Source: Symbiobacterium sp.
GTDB taxonomy: Bacteria > Bacillota > Sulfobacillia > UBA995 > UBA9673
Assembly: GCA_020725405.1 (NCBI GenBank)
Contig: DYFB01000082.1
Location: forward strand, 1 to 53,823
DNA: 53,823 nt
Direction: 5' to 3'
The notes beneath the pieces are model-generated. The model was not told the DNA's origin and ran no database searches. It worked only from the letters and a program-made list of their open reading frames with translations. Positions 14,701 to 21,863 of this stretch are shown one piece after another; the first letter of the stretch is position 1; every line of letters starts with the position of its first letter. The position numbers and the translations under genes are program-made.

Positions 14701-15441
14701 GCGGTCGCGCCGCCCGGCCGCCAGGTCATCGACCGCGGCCCGTGGGGGAAGGTCCGCCCGGTACCGCGGCCGACCGGTCTCTCCGGCGTGACGGTCCGGA
14801 AGATAACCCCGCTCGGGAACCTCTACCTCACCCTCAACATCGCCGACAACCAGCCGTTCGAGCTGTTCGCCCAGATCGGCAAGGCCGGCAGCGACGTCGC
14901 GGCTTTCACCGAGGCTCTGGCCAGGCTCGTCTCCCTCGCCCTCCGCTGCGGCATCGACCCCCGGGTCATCGCCGACGAGCTCGGCGGGATAGGAGGGAAC
15001 CGGAGCGTCGGGTTCGGCCCGAACCGGGTGAAATCGGTGCCCGACGCCATCGCCCGCTTCATGGACGAATACCTATCAGGGGAGATCGAGGTCTCGCCCT
15101 GGGCGGCGCGGCGGGCCGGACAGCTCACCATGTTCGAGAACGGGCCGGCCGCCGGGGCGGAGTCCGGGGGAGCCGCCCCCGGACCGGGCCCCGGAGTGGA
15201 GACGGGTGCCGGACCGAGCGGACGGGACGCCGGACGGGACGCCGGACGGGATGCCGACCGCCCGGTCGCCTGGGAGCCGGAGGTCTCCGCCGCGCCCGAG
15301 GCCGAGGACGACGTTTGGGCTGCTCAACCGGAGCCGGCTCTACGTTCGAGCTTCGACCTCTGTCCGACCTGCGGGATGCAGAGCCTGGCCTACGAGGAAG
15401 GATGTCTCAAGTGCCGGTCGTGCGGGTATAGTGAGTGCTGA
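11704..15441 (+). CDS. nrdJ: Adenosylcobalamin-dependent (class II) ribonucleotide reductase, intein-containing precursor
   Basis: A 1245-residue precursor. Removing the 344-residue intein leaves about 901 residues, a normal NrdJ size. It reduces ribonucleotides to deoxyribonucleotides using a cobalamin-generated thiyl radical. Key residues are visible: Cys153 (LSACFVLP) and Cys692 (ESCNLASLNL) as the redox pair, and Cys681 in NPCGEQ as the thiyl-radical cysteine, with the same 11-residue spacing as in known class II enzymes. ATG 11704 follows a GGGGGAGAG tract. The C-terminal third has a Gly/Pro/Asp-rich linker with repeated GRDA units and ends in a four-Cys zinc/redox tail (CPTCGMQS, CLKCRSCGYSEC). 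The gene follows nrdR and precedes a NicO-like transporter 18 nt downstream. Confidence 0.95.
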   Translation: MAREPVLTENALIVLTNRYLAKNELGEVVETPEQLFRRVARNLVLMDVLYDPEVYDPGGGQTAGDEVTPAGAGEPPPPYTSYDLSTLRNAYDSLRRRGHMKVDFGRLLGILADRRPLLAQAEDRLYGAMASLRLLFNSPTLMNAGRELQQLSACFVLPIEDSLESIFDTLKHTALIHQSGGGCVAGDALVHTSYCGIEEIAALYARVRETGVAEEVGDRYRVMDVRGLGIRTMGVDPATGTFEPRPVTHLWRWEVPPGERVTVRCEDGTVVTTSSWHPFLVFTGEGIEERRADRLRPGDILLQPNASVRGNWPFRDFQEVDGTRLDEETAWRSARSEASSGDSLELFGPVSKSPLTVVSAFLGGLIESRGRVGPRDRGVVVSTASREFARRLEALASLLGLGPSLRTRRPGKRGEADGRRVYDVRLASPARTADLAAMVLPWVRDPDRRARLEHLQEGRGRARRPSPPARPAAAAEGLLLHERVAQASTRVTAVEPATGERDFYDFTVEGHNNYLAGRGSLTIVHNTGFSFSRLRPKDDIVRSTGGVASGPVSFMRVFDAATNAVKQGGTRRGANMGILRCDHPDIVDFINSKTDSQAITNFNISVGLTDAFMEAVRKDAEHELVNPRTGKVTGTIRARRLFELIAERAWANGEPGVIFLDRMNRDNPTPHLGVIESTNPCGEQPLLPYESCNLASLNLARVVSGGRVDYEALGDLIDLAMHYLDNVIDANRYAMPEIERMTKANRKVGLGVMGWADMLIQLGIAYDSEEAVALAEEVMGFIDARSKQASARLAEERGPFPNFAGSALDRPGEPPLRNATTTTIAPTGTISIIAGASSGIEPLFSIAFTRKGVLGGKELVEINPLFEYVARREGFYGDSLMAAVARAGSIQALDGVPAEVKRLFVTALDIDPEWHCRMQAAFQRHTDNAVSKTVNLPFEATPEDIRAIYELAYDLGCKGVTVYRNGSRASQVLNVGRKAGAGEGCGPGPGPAARAAGVAAVAPPGRQVIDRGPWGKVRPVPRPTGLSGVTVRKITPLGNLYLTLNIADNQPFELFAQIGKAGSDVAAFTEALARLVSLALRCGIDPRVIADELGGIGGNRSVGFGPNRVKSVPDAIARFMDEYLSGEIEVSPWAARRAGQLTMFENGPAAGAESGGAAPGPGPGVETGAGPSGRDAGRDAGRDADRPVAWEPEVSAAPEAEDDVWAAQPEPALRSSFDLCPTCGMQSLAYEEGCLKCRSCGYSEC
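12250..13281 (+). mobile_element. In-frame intein with degenerate LAGLIDADG domain inside NrdJ
   Basis: A 344-codon insertion interrupts the conserved extein sequence SGGG/TGFSFSRLRP. It starts with Cys183 (CVAGDALVHTSYCG, block A). Block B follows (GTVVTTSSWHPFLV, with the T-x3-H pattern), and it ends in block F/G FYDFTVEGHNNYLAGRGSL...IVHN followed by Thr as the +1 nucleophile. Cys1, the penultimate His, the terminal Asn and Thr+1 are all present, so splicing should work. The central region has only one LAGLIDADG-like motif, LGGLIESRG, where the usual acidic catalytic residue is Arg. The homing endonuclease is therefore probably inactive. Boundaries are placed by extein continuity and should be exact. 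Confidence 0.92.
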
Positions 15442-15459
15442 GGGGAGAGGGGTGACGCC

Positions 15460-16185
15460 TTGCCGGGACCGGGACAGCTCGGGGCCCTGTTCGTCGTCGC
15501 CGGGGCGGCGCTGGTGGGCGCCGTGCACGCCCTCCTTCCTGACCACTGGATACCCTTCGTCGTCCTGAGCAAGGCCCGGAACTGGGATATCCCCCGGTCG
15601 CTCCGGGCCGTCGTTGCCGGCGGGGTGGCCCACCTCGCCTCGACCGCGGCGCTCGGCCTCCTCATCGCCTATCTCGGCGCCGGCGCTCTGGAGAAGGTCG
15701 GGCACACGGCGGAGCTCGCCGGGGCCGGGGTCCTGGTCGTCTTCGGGGCCGTCCTCACCTGGCGGGGGGTCCGGACGGCGCGCGCCGCGGCCGCCGCCGA
15801 CGGGACCGCCGACCACGGGCCGCCAGTTCGCCCGGGTCACCGGTGCGGGCCGGGCCACCGTCACGCGGTCGGCCAGGGCCGCGACCGGCCGGCCGCCAGC
15901 GACCGGAGCCACATCCTCCAAGGGGCCATCCTCGGCCTCCGGCCCTGCGCGGAGGCCATCCCCATCTTCCTCGCGGCGGCGACCTTCGGGCTCACTCCTT
16001 CGCTCGTGGTCGTCGCGGTCTGGGTGGCGGTCACGCTGGGGGCCATGGTGGCCGTCGTCTGGCTCTCCCTTCTCGGTCTCCGCGGTCTCAGGCCCGAGCG
16101 GCTCGCCCGCTACGGAGAGCTCGTGGCCGGGTCGGTCATCCTGGCCATGGGCCTGGGCGCGGCCAGTCTCTGCCTGCTCCACTAG
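15460..16185 (+). CDS. NicO/RcnA-like polytopic membrane protein, probable nickel/cobalt transporter
   Basis: A 241-residue membrane protein with about six hydrophobic segments. TM1 ends in HALLPDHWIPFVVL, reminiscent of the His/Asp motif of NicO-type Ni/Co transporters. A cytoplasmic loop between the third and fourth segments is rich in His (HGPPVRPGHRCGPGHRH), a usual feature of RcnA-like proteins. A second conserved motif is LGLRPCAEAIPIF. TTG 15460 follows GGGGAGAGGGG. It is 18 nt downstream of the cobalamin-dependent nrdJ, so supply or efflux of cobalt is an attractive but inferred link. Substrate and direction cannot be read from the sequence. Confidence 0.65.
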   Translation: MPGPGQLGALFVVAGAALVGAVHALLPDHWIPFVVLSKARNWDIPRSLRAVVAGGVAHLASTAALGLLIAYLGAGALEKVGHTAELAGAGVLVVFGAVLTWRGVRTARAAAAADGTADHGPPVRPGHRCGPGHRHAVGQGRDRPAASDRSHILQGAILGLRPCAEAIPIFLAAATFGLTPSLVVVAVWVAVTLGAMVAVVWLSLLGLRGLRPERLARYGELVAGSVILAMGLGAASLCLLH

Positions 16186-16246
16186 CCCTTCGCCCGGCGG
16201 CAGGTAACTCCGCCCTGGGGGTGAAAGATGTAGAAATACTCAGATA

Positions 16247-16275
16247 GCGGCCCGGATGCCTGCCCCCCGGGCCGC
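16247..16275 (+). terminator. GC hairpin after the NicO-like gene (possible terminator)
   Basis: GCGGCCCGG (16247-16255) pairs perfectly with CCGGGCCGC (16267-16275) over an 11-nt loop. No T-tract follows, so termination is uncertain. It lies directly before the Shine-Dalgarno of the next gene and could also affect its translation. Confidence 0.35.
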
Positions 16276-16293
16276 CCCAGGGGAGGGGAGACC

Positions 16294-17718
16294 ATGAGGA
16301 CGGCCGAGGAGTACCTGGCCAAGCTCAGGGGGATGCGCCGGAACGTCCACTACCGCGGGGAGCTCGTCGACCGTGACCACCCGGACATCATGCCCGGCAT
16401 CCGGGTCATCAGCGAGACCTTCAAGGTTGACGACCCGGCCCTGAAAGGTCTGGCCGCGGCGACGTCCCACCTCACCGGAGAGACGGTGAACCGCTTTTGT
16501 CACATCCACTGCACCACGGACGACCTCCTCGCCAAGCAGAAGCTCACAAGGCTCCTTTGCCGCCGGACCGGCGGGTGCATCCAGCGCTGCATGGGCATCG
16601 ACGCCCTCAACGCCCTGTCGGTGGTCACCAAGCTCGCCCAGGACGCCACGGACATCGACTACCACGAGCGGTTCAACCGCTATCTCCGCTACTTCCAGGA
16701 GAACGACCTCGTCGGCAACGCGGCCCAGACCGACGTGAAGGGCGACAGGTCCAAGCGGCCCTCCGAGCAGGCGGACCCCGACCTCTACGTGAGGGTCGTG
16801 GAGCGGGGCCGCGACGGGATAGTCGTTCGCGGGGCCAAGGCCCACAACACCATCGGCCCCTACTGCGACGAGATCATCGTCCTCCCGACCCGCCTCATGA
16901 CCCCGAACGACGCCGACTGGTCGGTGGCCTTCGCCGTGCCGGCCGACGCCGAGGGGGTCCACCAGTACATCCGGGCGACCCACCCGCGCCCGCGCTCCTT
17001 CCTCAAGGCTCCGGTGGCCGAGTTCGGGGCCTGCGACTCCCTGACCGTCTTCGACGACGTCTTCGTTCCCTGGGAGAGGGTCTTCCTCTGCGGCGAGACG
17101 GTCTTCGCCGGCCAGCTGGCCGCTCTCTTCGCGACCTACCACCGCCACAGCTACACGGGGTGCAAGGCCGCCGTCTCGGACATCGTCCTCGGGGCGGCCG
17201 CCCTGGTGGCCGAGTACAACGGGGTGGCCAAGGCCCCCCACGTCCGGGACAAGCTCGCCGAGCTCATCGCCGTGGGAGAGCTCGTCTTCGCGGCAGGGGT
17301 GGCGGCCAGCGTGACGGCCCAGCCCGCCTCGTCGGGGACGATGGTCCCGGACATCATCTTCACCAACGTCGGGCGCTACCACGCCGGGGTCAATGTGATG
17401 CACGAGTTCGAGATTCTCATCGACCTTGCCGGCGGTCTCCCGGCAACTCTGCCGCCGGAGGAGGAGTGGGCGAACCCCGAGAGCGCCCGCTTCCTCGATA
17501 AGTACATCATGCGCAACCCGAGCGTCTCGGCCGAGAACCAGCACCGGTGTTTCCGGCTGCTCTCGGACCTCCTCTGCTCGAGCAACTCCGGGGTGATGCA
17601 GGTCGCCGGGGTTCACGGGGGCGGCTCGCCCATCATGGAGCGCATCGCCATCACGAGCCTCTACGACTTCGAGGAGAAGAAGGCCCTGGCGAGATACCTC
17701 GCCGGGATAACGAGCTAG
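16294..17718 (+). CDS. 4-hydroxybutyryl-CoA dehydratase / vinylacetyl-CoA isomerase family enzyme
   Basis: A 474-residue flavoprotein of the HpaB/4-hydroxybutyryl-CoA dehydratase superfamily. The residues that bind the [4Fe-4S] cluster in the clostridial dehydratase are all present: Cys95 and Cys99 in GGCIQRCMG, and His283 and Cys290 in TYHRHSYTGCK. The catalytic Tyr (287) and the Lys following the last Cys (291) are also kept. The plain 4-hydroxyphenylacetate hydroxylases lack this Cys/His set, so dehydration/isomerisation of a 4-hydroxyacyl-CoA is the better call. The enzyme belongs to GABA or 4-hydroxybutyrate fermentation, or a related CoA pathway, but no other pathway gene is nearby. ATG 16294 has GGGGAGGGGAG upstream. 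Confidence 0.85.
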   Translation: MRTAEEYLAKLRGMRRNVHYRGELVDRDHPDIMPGIRVISETFKVDDPALKGLAAATSHLTGETVNRFCHIHCTTDDLLAKQKLTRLLCRRTGGCIQRCMGIDALNALSVVTKLAQDATDIDYHERFNRYLRYFQENDLVGNAAQTDVKGDRSKRPSEQADPDLYVRVVERGRDGIVVRGAKAHNTIGPYCDEIIVLPTRLMTPNDADWSVAFAVPADAEGVHQYIRATHPRPRSFLKAPVAEFGACDSLTVFDDVFVPWERVFLCGETVFAGQLAALFATYHRHSYTGCKAAVSDIVLGAAALVAEYNGVAKAPHVRDKLAELIAVGELVFAAGVAASVTAQPASSGTMVPDIIFTNVGRYHAGVNVMHEFEILIDLAGGLPATLPPEEEWANPESARFLDKYIMRNPSVSAENQHRCFRLLSDLLCSSNSGVMQVAGVHGGGSPIMERIAITSLYDFEEKKALARYLAGITS

Positions 17719-17732
17719 AGGGGAGGACGGCC

Positions 17733-18602
17733 TTGAGCCGGACCGGAGCCTTTCCCGCGGACGAGCTCGAAGGCGGCCCGGTCGTCATCCGGATGGCGGC
17801 CCTGGAGGAAGCGCTCCCGGGAACCCTGGCCGTTTTCAGCACTCGCCTGGGAGGGGTGAGCTCCCCCCCCTGGGATACCCTGAACCTCGGCTACCACGTC
17901 GGGGACAGCCCGGTCGACGTCACCGAGAACCGCCGGCGGCTCCTGCGGGCCCTGGGCGTCGAGGCCGACAGCCTGGCGGCTCCGGCCCAGGTCCACGGGG
18001 ACGGCGTGAAGGTGGTCCACGCCCCGGGGCGCTACGAGGACGCCGACGGTCTTCTGACCCTCGTGCGGGGACTTACGCTCGCGGTGTCCTGCGCCGACTG
18101 CGTCCCGGTCTACCTCCTCGACCCGCGGACTCCCGCGGCCGGCCTCGTCCACGCCGGGTGGAAGGGAACCCTGGCCGGCATCGCCGCCCGGGCGGCGGAA
18201 ACCATGGTTCGCCGGTTCGGCTCCCGCCGCTCGGAGCTCGTCGCCACCATCGGACCGGCCATCGGGCCGTGCTGCTACGAGGTCGGACCGGAGGTGGCCG
18301 GCCCGGCCGAGGAGCGCTTCGGTTCCGGGGCCGTCAGACGTGACGAGGACGGCCGCTCCCGCTTCAACCTGTGGGAGGCCAACCGCCTGAACCTCCTGTC
18401 GGCCGGGCTCGACAGACGGCGGGTTCACGTCTCCGGGCTCTGCACGTTCTGCCGGGAGGACCTGTTTCACTCCCACCGGCGGGCCACCCTGCGGGGGCCG
18501 CGGCCGCCCCGCTCGGGGCGGATGATGGGACTGATGCGGCTCCCGCTGGAGGGCCGGGCCGGAATGTGGGGGGAGGAAACGTCGCTCCCCCGCAAGAACT
18601 AG
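17733..18602 (+). CDS. pgeF: PgeF/YfiH (LACC1-like) multicopper-type protein, peptidoglycan editing factor
   Basis: A 289-residue protein of the YlmD/YfiH family. Conserved metal-site motifs are SCADCVPVYLLDP, VHAGWKGTLAGI, IGPAIGPCCYEVG and LCTFCREDLFHSHRR, containing the His/Cys triad that binds zinc. Family members act on purine nucleosides (LACC1) or prevent misincorporation into peptidoglycan precursors (PgeF of E. coli). The chosen start is TTG 17733, 14 nt after the previous stop, with GGGGAGGACGG upstream; the track start at 17547 overlaps the previous gene. It opens the conserved pgeF-yggS-yggT-divIVA block. Confidence 0.92.
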   Translation: MSRTGAFPADELEGGPVVIRMAALEEALPGTLAVFSTRLGGVSSPPWDTLNLGYHVGDSPVDVTENRRRLLRALGVEADSLAAPAQVHGDGVKVVHAPGRYEDADGLLTLVRGLTLAVSCADCVPVYLLDPRTPAAGLVHAGWKGTLAGIAARAAETMVRRFGSRRSELVATIGPAIGPCCYEVGPEVAGPAEERFGSGAVRRDEDGRSRFNLWEANRLNLLSAGLDRRRVHVSGLCTFCREDLFHSHRRATLRGPRPPRSGRMMGLMRLPLEGRAGMWGEETSLPRKN

Positions 18603-18652
18603 GCCCCCACTACCCCCCGGACCTCCGGCGGGCTAAGGAAGGGCTAGGCCAG

Positions 18653-20065
18653 TTGACCCGGTCCGGTGACAGGAGAGCGCGCCGCACGAGCCGGAGGTCG
18701 CGGTCGGGCGGTCGCAGCGGGGGCCTTCGCGACGGTGAGCGCGGCGGCCGCACGGTCCGGGCCGGCCGGCCGCTCTCGAGCCGCACGGCCCGCCGCGGGC
18801 CGACCTCACGCCGCTCGGCGGCGCGGGCGGCGTCCCGGGGCCGCTTCCGGTCCTTCCTCCTCCTGGCCGGCCTTCTTCTCGCCCTGGGGGCGGTCGGCTA
18901 CCCGGCCGTCAGGTCCGTCGTCCTCGCGCAGCTGGTGGGCGTCGCCCTCGCCCGCGAGGGCCGGGTCGAGGAGACCATCTCCTGTCAGGGATTCGTCATC
19001 CGGCACGAGACTGTCCTCCGCTCTCCGGTGACGGGGACGGTCTCGCTGTCCCTGGCCGAAGGGGAGCGGGCCAGGGCAGGCGCGGAGGTCGCCCAGCTTG
19101 CGGACGCTGAGGAGCGGCGGGAGGCGGCCGCCGCCGTAGCCAGGCTCGAGGCGGAGCTCGCGGCTTACGACGCCGAGCGCGGCCCGGAGAAGGAGGCTCT
19201 GGAGGCCGAGCTCGCCGCTATCCGGGCTGAGGGCCAGGCTCAGGCCGAGAACCTGAGGCTCGCCTGCCTGGCGGCGGATTTTCCGGGCATCGACGCCTCC
19301 TCGCGGGCTCTCGCCGTCGCCGGCCGGCGGCGGCGGGACGCCGAGGACCGCCTGGCCGTCATCCGGGAGGGGCGGGAAAGGCTGGAGCAGGAGCTCGCCG
19401 CCGCGGAGGGCGCCCTCGAGCGGTCGACGTTCCCGGTCCTCGCCCCGGGGGCCGGGGTGGTTAGCTACTGCCTTGACGGCCTCGAGGAGATCCTGACCCC
19501 GGACTCCATCGGGCGCTACACCACCCGCCAGGTGCTGGCCATGGTCAGCCGCCCGGTCTTCACCGCGGAAGAGACACGTCTCCGGGCTGGCGAACCCGTG
19601 GCCCGGATAGTCAGCGACCGCGAGGTCCTGCTGGCCGTCGTCGTGACCAACAGCCAGGCCGACCGGATGGTCGCCGTCCGGGACGTGACCCTCCGCTTCC
19701 CGGCCTTCGAGGGCCGGCGCGAGGCGGCGGCCCGGCTTCACCATGTGGGTGAGCGGGAGCGGAACGGGTACTGCCTCATCACCTACGCCACGGGGGAGCT
19801 CCTTGACGGCATGGTTTCCGGACGGCAGGTGGAAGCGGTCATCGTTCTCAAGACCCTGAGCGGGACTGTCGTTTCCCGCAAGGCTGTCGTCCAGCGCGGC
19901 GGGATGGATGGAGTCTTCGTCCTCGACCGGAACGTCTGCCGCTTCCAGCCGGTGGAGGTCAGGGGAGGTAACGAGGACGAGGTGGTGGTCAAGGGCCTCC
20001 CCGCCGGGACGCCGGTCATCACCACTCCGTGGCTGGTGGACGAGGGGCTGAGGCTGGGAGGATGA
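18653..20065 (+). CDS. HlyD-like membrane protein with arginine-rich N-terminus
   Basis: A 470-residue protein. The first 60 residues are extremely Arg/Ser/Gly-rich (RRARRTSRRSRSGG), followed by one transmembrane helix (FLLLAGLLLALGAVGYPAV). Next comes a lipoyl/barrel-sandwich half (GTVSLSLAEGERARAGAEVAQLAD), a coiled coil (about residues 155-260, rich in EAELAAYDAE-type heptads), the second half-motif (APGAGVVSYCLDGLEEIL) and a C-terminal beta domain. This is the HlyD/RND-adaptor layout, but no partner pump is encoded nearby. In spore-forming Clostridia a similar gene often sits between pgeF and yggS; its function is unknown. TTG 18653 has AAGGAAGGG 9 nt upstream. Its stop overlaps the yggS start (ATGA). 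Confidence 0.75.
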   Translation: MTRSGDRRARRTSRRSRSGGRSGGLRDGERGGRTVRAGRPLSSRTARRGPTSRRSAARAASRGRFRSFLLLAGLLLALGAVGYPAVRSVVLAQLVGVALAREGRVEETISCQGFVIRHETVLRSPVTGTVSLSLAEGERARAGAEVAQLADAEERREAAAAVARLEAELAAYDAERGPEKEALEAELAAIRAEGQAQAENLRLACLAADFPGIDASSRALAVAGRRRRDAEDRLAVIREGRERLEQELAAAEGALERSTFPVLAPGAGVVSYCLDGLEEILTPDSIGRYTTRQVLAMVSRPVFTAEETRLRAGEPVARIVSDREVLLAVVVTNSQADRMVAVRDVTLRFPAFEGRREAAARLHHVGERERNGYCLITYATGELLDGMVSGRQVEAVIVLKTLSGTVVSRKAVVQRGGMDGVFVLDRNVCRFQPVEVRGGNEDEVVVKGLPAGTPVITTPWLVDEGLRLGG

Positions 20066-20772
20066 CGAACCTGGGCGCGGGCGCCGATATTGACGTCAAC
20101 CTGGAGCGGGTCAGGGAGCGCATCGCCCGGGCGGCCCGCCGGGCGGGTCGGGCTCCCGAGGATGTCCGCCTGGTTGCGGTGACCAAAGGCGTCCCCGTCG
20201 ACCGGGTCCGTCGGGCCATCGAACTCGGGGTGAGCGACCTCGGCGAGAACCGGGTGCAGGAGGGAGCGGCCAAGCGGGCGGCCCTCGCCGGCGACGCGCC
20301 CGCCGTCAGCTGGCACCTCATCGGCCACCTCCAGACGAACAAGGCCGGCCGGGCCGCCGAGACCTTCGACCTCATCCACTCGGTCGACGGCGTCCGGGTG
20401 GCCGAGGCCTTGTCGAGGAGGGTCTCCGGTTCGCTGCCGGTTCTGCTGCAGGTCAACGTTTCCGGCGAGGCGTCCAAGTTCGGGGTCGGTCCGGAGGAGG
20501 CCGGGGAGCTCCTGCGGGCGGTGAGCCGGCTGCCGGGTCTCGTGGTCCGCGGGCTCATGACCATGGCCCCACTGGTCGACGACCCCGAGGAGACGCGGCC
20601 GATCTTCCGCCGGCTCGCCCGGCTGGCGCGGGAGCTCGGCGGGCTCCGCCTCCCGGGTGTGTCGCTGGACCTTCTCTCCATGGGGATGACTCAGGACTTC
20701 GAGGTGGCCATTTCTGAGGGGGCCAATCTTGTCAGAATAGGGAGCGCGATTTTCGGCCCGCGTGAGGGATAA
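20062..20772 (+). CDS. YggS/YlmE family pyridoxal-phosphate homeostasis protein
   Basis: A 236-residue alanine-racemase-fold PLP protein without racemase partner domains. It shows VRLVAVTKGVPVDRVRRAIE (PLP Lys), LGENRVQEG, WHLIGHLQTNKAGR, HSVDG, LLQVNVSGEASKFG, RGLMTMAP and the C-terminal LSMGMTQDFEVAISEGANLVRIGSAIFG. YggS proteins buffer free PLP and influence amino-acid metabolism. Translation begins at ATG 20062, overlapping the preceding stop by 4 nt (ATGA), so it is translationally coupled to the HlyD-like gene; the track start at 20029 is too early. Position matches ylmE of Bacillus. Confidence 0.94.
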   Translation: MTNLGAGADIDVNLERVRERIARAARRAGRAPEDVRLVAVTKGVPVDRVRRAIELGVSDLGENRVQEGAAKRAALAGDAPAVSWHLIGHLQTNKAGRAAETFDLIHSVDGVRVAEALSRRVSGSLPVLLQVNVSGEASKFGVGPEEAGELLRAVSRLPGLVVRGLMTMAPLVDDPEETRPIFRRLARLARELGGLRLPGVSLDLLSMGMTQDFEVAISEGANLVRIGSAIFGPREG

Positions 20773-20793
20773 TACGGAAAGAGGTGGTCCTCC

Positions 20794-21084
20794 TTGCCTT
20801 CGGCCGTCCTCCTGGTGAACCTCGTTGTAGTGCTGGCCATCCTGGTGCTGGTGGTGCGCATCGTCCTCTCCACCGTCACCGCCGTCGCCGGCCCGGACCG
20901 CCTCTGGCCCGTCCTGAGGACCGTCCACAACTACCTGGTCGAGGTCACCGAGCCGGTCCTGAGGCCCATCCGCCGGGTTCTACCCGATGTCGGGGTCCCT
21001 ATCGACCTCTCGCCTCTCATCGCTATCATCGTCCTTGACATAGTCGGGCGCGTGCTGTCCTTCGCCCTGCTGCGGGTCCTGTGA
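20794..21084 (+). CDS. YggT/YlmG family membrane protein
   Basis: A 96-residue protein with two hydrophobic helices (VLLVNLVVVLAILVLVVRIVL and LSPLIAIIVLDIVGRVLSFALL) separated by the family loop VTEPVLRPIRRVLPDVG. YggT proteins sit beside cell-division genes and are linked to septum, osmotic or DNA-distribution functions without a defined activity. The TTG start has AAAGAGGTGG upstream. In most Bacillota sepF precedes this gene; here yggS is followed directly by yggT and no sepF is present. Confidence 0.9.
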   Translation: MPSAVLLVNLVVVLAILVLVVRIVLSTVTAVAGPDRLWPVLRTVHNYLVEVTEPVLRPIRRVLPDVGVPIDLSPLIAIIVLDIVGRVLSFALLRVL

Positions 21085-21093
21085 GGGAGGAAG

Positions 21094-21153
21094 ATGTCGG
21101 CAACCGTCGAAACGAGTGCCGTTGAAGTGTCCGCACGGGGGTGCCGAGTTTGA
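21094..21153 (+). CDS. Possible 19-codon minicistron coupled to divIVA
   Basis: ATG 21094 is preceded by GGGAGGAAG and opens a frame MSATVETSAVEVSARGCRV whose TGA (21151-21153) overlaps the divIVA TTG start (TTGA). The geometry suggests translational coupling, because the divIVA start has only a weak G-run upstream. No homology is recognised, and the peptide itself may be irrelevant or not made. Confidence 0.3.
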   Translation: MSATVETSAVEVSARGCRV

Positions 21154-21833
21154 GCCTAACTCCTCTCGATATTCACAACAAGGAGTTCAGCCGGGCCTTC
21201 CGCGGCTACTCCGAGGCCGAGGTCGACGAGTTCCTCGACACCGTGGTCAAGGAGTTCGAGGGCCTCATCCGGGAGAACGCGGAGCTCAAGGACCGCCTGG
21301 ACGAGATCGAGCGGACCGTCGAGCGCTACCGCGCCATCGAGGACACCCTCAACAAGACCCTCCTCCTCGCCCAGCAGGCGGCGGAGGACGCGCGCGCCCA
21401 GGGTGAGCGCGAGGCCGCTCTCGTCCGCGAGCGGGCCAAGCTGGACGCCCAGCGGATCATCGATGAGGCCCGGGAGCGGGCCAAGCAGGCTCTGGCCGAC
21501 TACGCCGAGATCCGCCGCGAGGCCGAGCTCTTCCGGATGAGAATGAAGACCCTGCTCTCTGCCCAGCTCGAGCTCTTCGAGGAGGCGGCGCTCAAGGGAG
21601 ACGACCTCCCGAGCGTCCCCGTCCCCGAGCCCGAGGAGGAGGAGCGCGAGGAGGCGGTAGCCCTGGACTTCCGCCGGGCCGAGCCGGCTAGGCCGAACCT
21701 TTGGGGCGAGCCGGTCGAGACCGGACCCCGGTTCCCCGCGCGGCTCCGGCCGGAGCGCGCCGCGCCGCCCGGGCCGTCCTTCTCGGTCGAGCCGGCCGCC
21801 GGGGACGAGGACGAGGAGGACAAGGACTGGTAG
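21150..21833 (+). CDS. divIVA: DivIVA cell-pole/septum-site determinant
   Basis: A 227-residue peripheral membrane protein. The N-terminal lipid-binding domain has the family signature SLTPLDIHNKEFSRAFRGYSEAEVDEFLDTV. It is followed by a long coiled coil (about residues 28-150, with ETLNKTLLLAQQAAEDARAQ) and an acidic/proline-rich C-terminal tail (PEPEEEEREEAV, DEDEEDKDW) longer than in B. subtilis (164 aa). DivIVA senses negative membrane curvature and recruits MinJ/Min proteins, and in sporulation chromosome-anchoring factors. TTG 21150 gives MSLTPLDIHNKEF, the usual N-terminus, and leaves a G-run 8 nt upstream; GTG 21141 is the alternative. The 4-nt overlap with a minicistron is noted separately. 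Confidence 0.94.
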   Translation: MSLTPLDIHNKEFSRAFRGYSEAEVDEFLDTVVKEFEGLIRENAELKDRLDEIERTVERYRAIEDTLNKTLLLAQQAAEDARAQGEREAALVRERAKLDAQRIIDEARERAKQALADYAEIRREAELFRMRMKTLLSAQLELFEEAALKGDDLPSVPVPEPEEEEREEAVALDFRRAEPARPNLWGEPVETGPRFPARLRPERAAPPGPSFSVEPAAGDEDEEDKDW

Positions 21834-21863
21834 GGGGAACCCGGGGAGGGCCGGAGGGGCGCC

